Assembly: GCA_002509325.1 (NCBI GenBank)
Contig: DADO01000236.1
Coordinates: 13,751-23,907 of the forward strand
Reading direction: 5' to 3'
DNA from: Methanosarcina sp. UBA402
GTDB taxonomy: Archaea; Halobacteriota; Methanosarcinia; Methanosarcinales; Methanosarcinaceae
Length of the DNA stretch: 10,157 nt
The position numbers were made by a program, and so were the translations under genes. Below are positions 7,646 through 10,157 of this stretch, piece by piece. Within the stretch, counting starts at the first letter, position 1. Every line of letters begins with the position of its first letter. The notes below the pieces were generated by a model, which saw only the letters and a list, made by a program, of their open reading frames with translations, ran no database searches and was not told the DNA's origin.

Positions 7646-9585
7646 GCAAAATACCTCGTAAATGTCATCAGTGTAAGTACTGCGATAAAGACGTAGAATA
7701 CATAAGTGCCCAGCTTCCCATTCTGCAGTCTGGAGACCTGGAAAGAGACCACGTTGACCGCGTAGGCTACAGGAAGATAAAGATATTTTTCAAAGAATTT
7801 ATTGAAGCGTATCCTGGTAGTCCCGTCTTTAAAAATACATTCTTTCGTATCTGAATATGTCCTCGTACTCGAGATTTCAGTCCTGTAGATCTTTTTGAAA
7901 ATTGCTACAAGGGGCTCGGAAAAGCCTGCGGAGCTGTATTCCATTGTGGGGTGCTGGGCAAGGATCCCGCAGCCCCAGGTTTCTTTGCTTATCCTTGGGA
8001 CTTTTGAAAAGCCGTAGTTACGAACCCCAAGCCAGACAAACCCACAGGCTCCGGCAAGAATCAGCCCAAGAACCAGCATATCAGGTATCCCAAGGTCAAT
8101 GCCGAACAATGCCAGAATCCTGTTTGAAAACAGCCCTGAAAGGATGCAGAGAGCCGCAGGTATCGCTTCTCCGGACAGCATGGGCTGCGGGACTTCGATA
8201 GCTTCTTTTGCACATTCTGTCCTTGGAAGGGCAAGGAAGGAGATTCCGAAAAGCTTTACAAAAAGAGCTGCTACGAGCGCACTGGTAAGGGCAAAGACCG
8301 AAAGGGTAATAATCAGAAGCACCTTTAGAAGAGGGTCCGGAAGCGCTGAAGAGTAGAAATAAGCCTGAAAAAGCATAAGCTCGCTTACGAAGCCGCTTGT
8401 TGGAGGAAGGCCGGCGATTGAGACCGAACCTATTAGAAATAGAGCGGCGGTGCGAGGCATACGTTTTATAAGGCCTCCAAAGGCTTCGATATTCCGTGTG
8501 CCAGTGGCATGAACTATCGAGCCTGCGCAGAGAAAGAGCAAACTCTTGAAAAGGGCGTGGTTGAAAGCATGAAAACTTGCTCCCACAAGACTCAACAGGG
8601 CAAGGCCCTCAAGTCCTTCCAGTTTAAATATCAGATACAGGCCAATTCCTGTAAAAATGATACCGACGTTTTCTATACTGCTGTAAGCAAGCAGTTTTTT
8701 TATATCACTTTCCCTGAAGGCGTAGAGTACTCCCAGTACGGCTGAGAGACTCCCTCCTATAAGGATGAGCACCCCCCACCAGATTTCAGGGGCGGAAACA
8801 AAGAGTAAAAACCGCAGGAAACCGTAGATTGCAACCTTAAGCATGACCCCTGACATTAGAGCCGAAATGCTTGAAGGAGCTGCAGGATGAGCATAGGGCA
8901 GCCATTTGTGGAATGGAACAAGCCCTGCTTTGATTCCAAAACCTGTAAATAAGCAGAGAAAAGGCAATGTCAGGACGCTTGCCGGGTAATCCAGCTGTCC
9001 GAATTCGGCAGAGCCTGTAAGCCTGAATAGGCTTATAAAACCCATGAAAAGGAAGACTGTACTCAGACTTGTCATTATAAAGTAGAAGATCCCTGCTTTT
9101 TTGTTTTCCTCTGAGGAATAATCATGGAGCACAAGCATCAGAGAAGACAGAGACATTATTTCCCAGAAAATCAGGAAACCTACCATATTTCCTGCAAGTA
9201 CGACCATCAGCATGGCAAGGATAAAGAGATTTGTAAGGGCTGTCTGGAGGTCTTTTCTGGCTTCACTTTTAGCATGTTCAACATATTCAATGGAATATAT
9301 TGAAACCCCTGGCACAACGGCTGCAATTAACAGAATAAAGCCTGCCGAGAGCCTATCTACAGCCATGGTAAAATTTAACCCTGGAAGAAATCTGAAGGCT
9401 GAAAAAACAGGCTCTTTTCCTGTGTAAAGGGCTATACCTGCAAAAGCCAGAAGCAGGATCGAAGAAAAAAAAGATAGGCTTAAGGAAGCCTTTCTCGTGT
9501 TTTTACTGCGGTACGTAAGTGGCAGGATAGTTCCAAATATGAGAGCTATAATAGCGACGTAGACGAAGGTTTCGAGCAAACTCAT
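7642..9585 (-). CDS. hyfB: HyfB: large NuoL/HycC-type antiporter-like membrane subunit
   Basis: A 647-residue membrane protein, first gene of the operon, close in length to E. coli HycC and HyfB. The antiporter core spans about residues 70-450. The channel residues are kept: Glu142 in FLIFWEIMSL (TM5-like), Lys219 in FGIKAGLVPFHKWLPYAH (TM7-like), Lys250 in MSGVMLKVAIYG (TM8-like), His339, His343 and Lys347 in SFHAFNHALFKSLLF, and Glu401 in GLPPTSGFVSEL (TM12-like). After a hydrophobic stretch to about 520 comes a soluble segment (about 525-600) and then a last helix near 625-643 preceded by FQVSRLQNGKLGTYVF, as in other HyfB/HycC proteins. It probably forms one ion-translocating unit of the membrane arm. 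The start has AGGAGTG just upstream at 9593-9587. No signal peptide is needed; the N-terminus is the first membrane helix. Confidence 0.94.
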   Translation of the reverse strand: MSLLETFVYVAIIALIFGTILPLTYRSKNTRKASLSLSFFSSILLLAFAGIALYTGKEPVFSAFRFLPGLNFTMAVDRLSAGFILLIAAVVPGVSIYSIEYVEHAKSEARKDLQTALTNLFILAMLMVVLAGNMVGFLIFWEIMSLSSLMLVLHDYSSEENKKAGIFYFIMTSLSTVFLFMGFISLFRLTGSAEFGQLDYPASVLTLPFLCLFTGFGIKAGLVPFHKWLPYAHPAAPSSISALMSGVMLKVAIYGFLRFLLFVSAPEIWWGVLILIGGSLSAVLGVLYAFRESDIKKLLAYSSIENVGIIFTGIGLYLIFKLEGLEGLALLSLVGASFHAFNHALFKSLLFLCAGSIVHATGTRNIEAFGGLIKRMPRTAALFLIGSVSIAGLPPTSGFVSELMLFQAYFYSSALPDPLLKVLLIITLSVFALTSALVAALFVKLFGISFLALPRTECAKEAIEVPQPMLSGEAIPAALCILSGLFSNRILALFGIDLGIPDMLVLGLILAGACGFVWLGVRNYGFSKVPRISKETWGCGILAQHPTMEYSSAGFSEPLVAIFKKIYRTEISSTRTYSDTKECIFKDGTTRIRFNKFFEKYLYLPVAYAVNVVSFQVSRLQNGKLGTYVFYVFIAVLTLMTFTRYFA

Positions 9586-9745
9586 TCACTCCTTAAACCA
9601 TAAGTTCTGGCCGTTAAAATAAAGCCTGAAAATTGTGTTTCAGTCCAAATTGAGCATGGGAGCTCTTGATCTCGTACCCCGCATAAAGTGAGATTTTTGA
9701 AACTGTTTTGCCTTTTAGAAATAAATGAAAATGATTCTGTAGTTA

Positions 9746-9753
9746 GTATTTAT
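9746..9753 (-). promoter_or_regulatory. candidate proximal TATA box for the hyf operon
   Basis: The minus strand reads TATAAATA, preceded by GGTGGAA. If used, initiation would fall near 9722 and give a leader of about 135 nt. It competes with the stretch at 9830-9821, and the sequence does not settle which is used. Confidence 0.3.
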
Positions 9754-9772
9754 ATTCCACCGTAAACTTCTA

Positions 9773-9795
9773 TTCCAGGGGTTTTTTTCCCGGAA
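9773..9795 (-). other. leader hairpin upstream of hyfB
   Basis: The minus strand forms a 7-bp stem, TTCCGGG pairing with CCTGGAA, around a 9-base A-rich loop. One pair is a G-U wobble in the minus transcript, which would be an A-C mismatch in a plus transcript, so the structure favours RNA of the hyf direction. It would lie in the leader only if the TATA at 9830-9821 is the one used. No function can be assigned. Confidence 0.35.
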
Positions 9796-9820
9796 ACTTT
9801 TTGTCTATAACACTCCCTAA

Positions 9821-9830
9821 TAATATATAG
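9821..9830 (-). promoter_or_regulatory. candidate distal TATA box for the hyf operon
   Basis: The minus strand reads CTATATATTA, preceded by TGTAAAC, which suits the purine/A-rich BRE preference of archaeal promoters. Initiation would be near 9800, giving an untranslated leader of a little over 200 nt, a length not unusual in Methanosarcina. Confidence 0.4.
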
Positions 9831-10157
9831 GTTTACATTATAAGCTTTTTTGTAGATAATGATTATTACCTTCATAAGATCCATCTCAAAAAATGAGATT
9901 GGTCGGACATATCAAAATCTAATAAGAAAGCTTTTCACCTGTTGAAAGAGGAAGACATATCTAATTTTTAGTTTATGACTGAAAATATATATAATAGATA
10001 TTTAATAATTGACTTAAGTACTACGGTCTTAAAATAGTACCAATCTCAGAAGAGTAAATTCTTAAAGAAATAACGATCCTGGATGAGCGTTCATTGGTCA
10101 TCGGTTAAGGAATTCTCTTGCGCGAAAGCTATCGATTTTGTACCAGAAGCCTGTCTT

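Larger units (their letters stand above)
9586..10157. other. gene-poor AT-rich region upstream of the hyf operon
   Basis: About 570 bases with no convincing complete gene on either strand. It holds the candidate hyf promoters and leader. It also holds a small perfect hairpin, ATCTCA/TGAGAT with a 5-base loop (9883-9899), an 11-base palindrome ATAATGATTAT (9856-9866), a 6-bp stem GTACTA/TAGTAC (10018-10040), and a TATA-like run near 9985-10003 that could act in either direction. A 10-bp inverted repeat pairs 9894-9903 with 10039-10048. The last 75 bases are open from an ATG at 10083 on the plus strand, and the last 57 are open on the minus strand ending with TGA at 10100-10098. Either could be a gene edge, but neither is recognisable. 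Confidence 0.5.

Noticed and set aside
4531..9585. Annotation as formate hydrogenlyase or active hydrogenase 4
   Set aside because: The linked large and small subunits lack every Ni and FeS ligand, and there is no ferredoxin-like or formate dehydrogenase subunit; the hyf names reflect ancestry only.
9856..9866. ATAATGATTAT palindrome resembling half of a Fur/DtxR-type iron box
   Set aside because: Only 11 bases match, the region is AT-rich, and it sits upstream of both candidate TATA boxes; chance occurrence is likely.
10083..10157. Possible gene start at the right edge (plus-strand ATG, 25 open codons)
   Set aside because: There is no clear ribosome site, no recognisable protein, and the opposite strand is also partly open; too short to decide.

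Overview
The window looks like chromosomal DNA of a methanogenic archaeon, most likely Methanosarcina or a close relative. The evidence is an Msr/FilR1-type (DUF1724) winged-helix regulator of the kind expanded in Methanosarcinales, TATA-box promoters, a plain poly-U terminator, good Shine-Dalgarno sites, and long AT-rich gaps between moderately GC-balanced genes. All supported genes are on the minus strand, so transcription runs from right to left.

Layout from right to left. Positions 9586-10157 are a gene-poor upstream region with candidate TATA boxes, a leader hairpin and short inverted repeats. Positions 9585-2316 hold a tight six-gene operon, hyfB-hyfC-hyfE-hyfF-hyfG-hyfI, with junctions that overlap by 1-4 nt or are spaced by 10-18 nt. 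It ends in a U-rich terminator at 2301-2288. Next is a class I SAM-dependent methyltransferase (2090-1179) with its own TATA box, and then an Msr-type transcriptional regulator (875-93).

The operon encodes a complete membrane arm plus a catalytic-type dimer related to group 4 membrane-bound [NiFe] hydrogenases and complex I. The membrane arm has two Mrp/NuoL-type antiporter subunits (HyfB, HyfF), a NuoH-like subunit (HyfC) and a NuoK-like subunit (HyfE). The soluble part has a fused NuoC-NuoD-like large subunit (HyfG) and a NuoB-like small subunit (HyfI). The four cysteines that bind Ni in hydrogenase large subunits are all replaced in HyfG (Ser258, Glu261, Ser551, Gly554). The four cysteines that bind the proximal [4Fe-4S]/N2 cluster are all replaced in HyfI (Asp, Thr, Asp, Asn). 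No polyferredoxin subunit or hydrogenase maturation gene is present. The fold-defining sequences and the Lys/Glu residues of the membrane channels are intact.

The gene content matches the complexes called Ehr (energy-converting-hydrogenase-related), which lack the NiFe site. Losing the N2 ligands as well makes this an apparently redox-silent member. I infer a cation-translocating or antiporter complex built on a hydrogenase scaffold, or one driven by an unknown partner. This is the main point of interest in the window.
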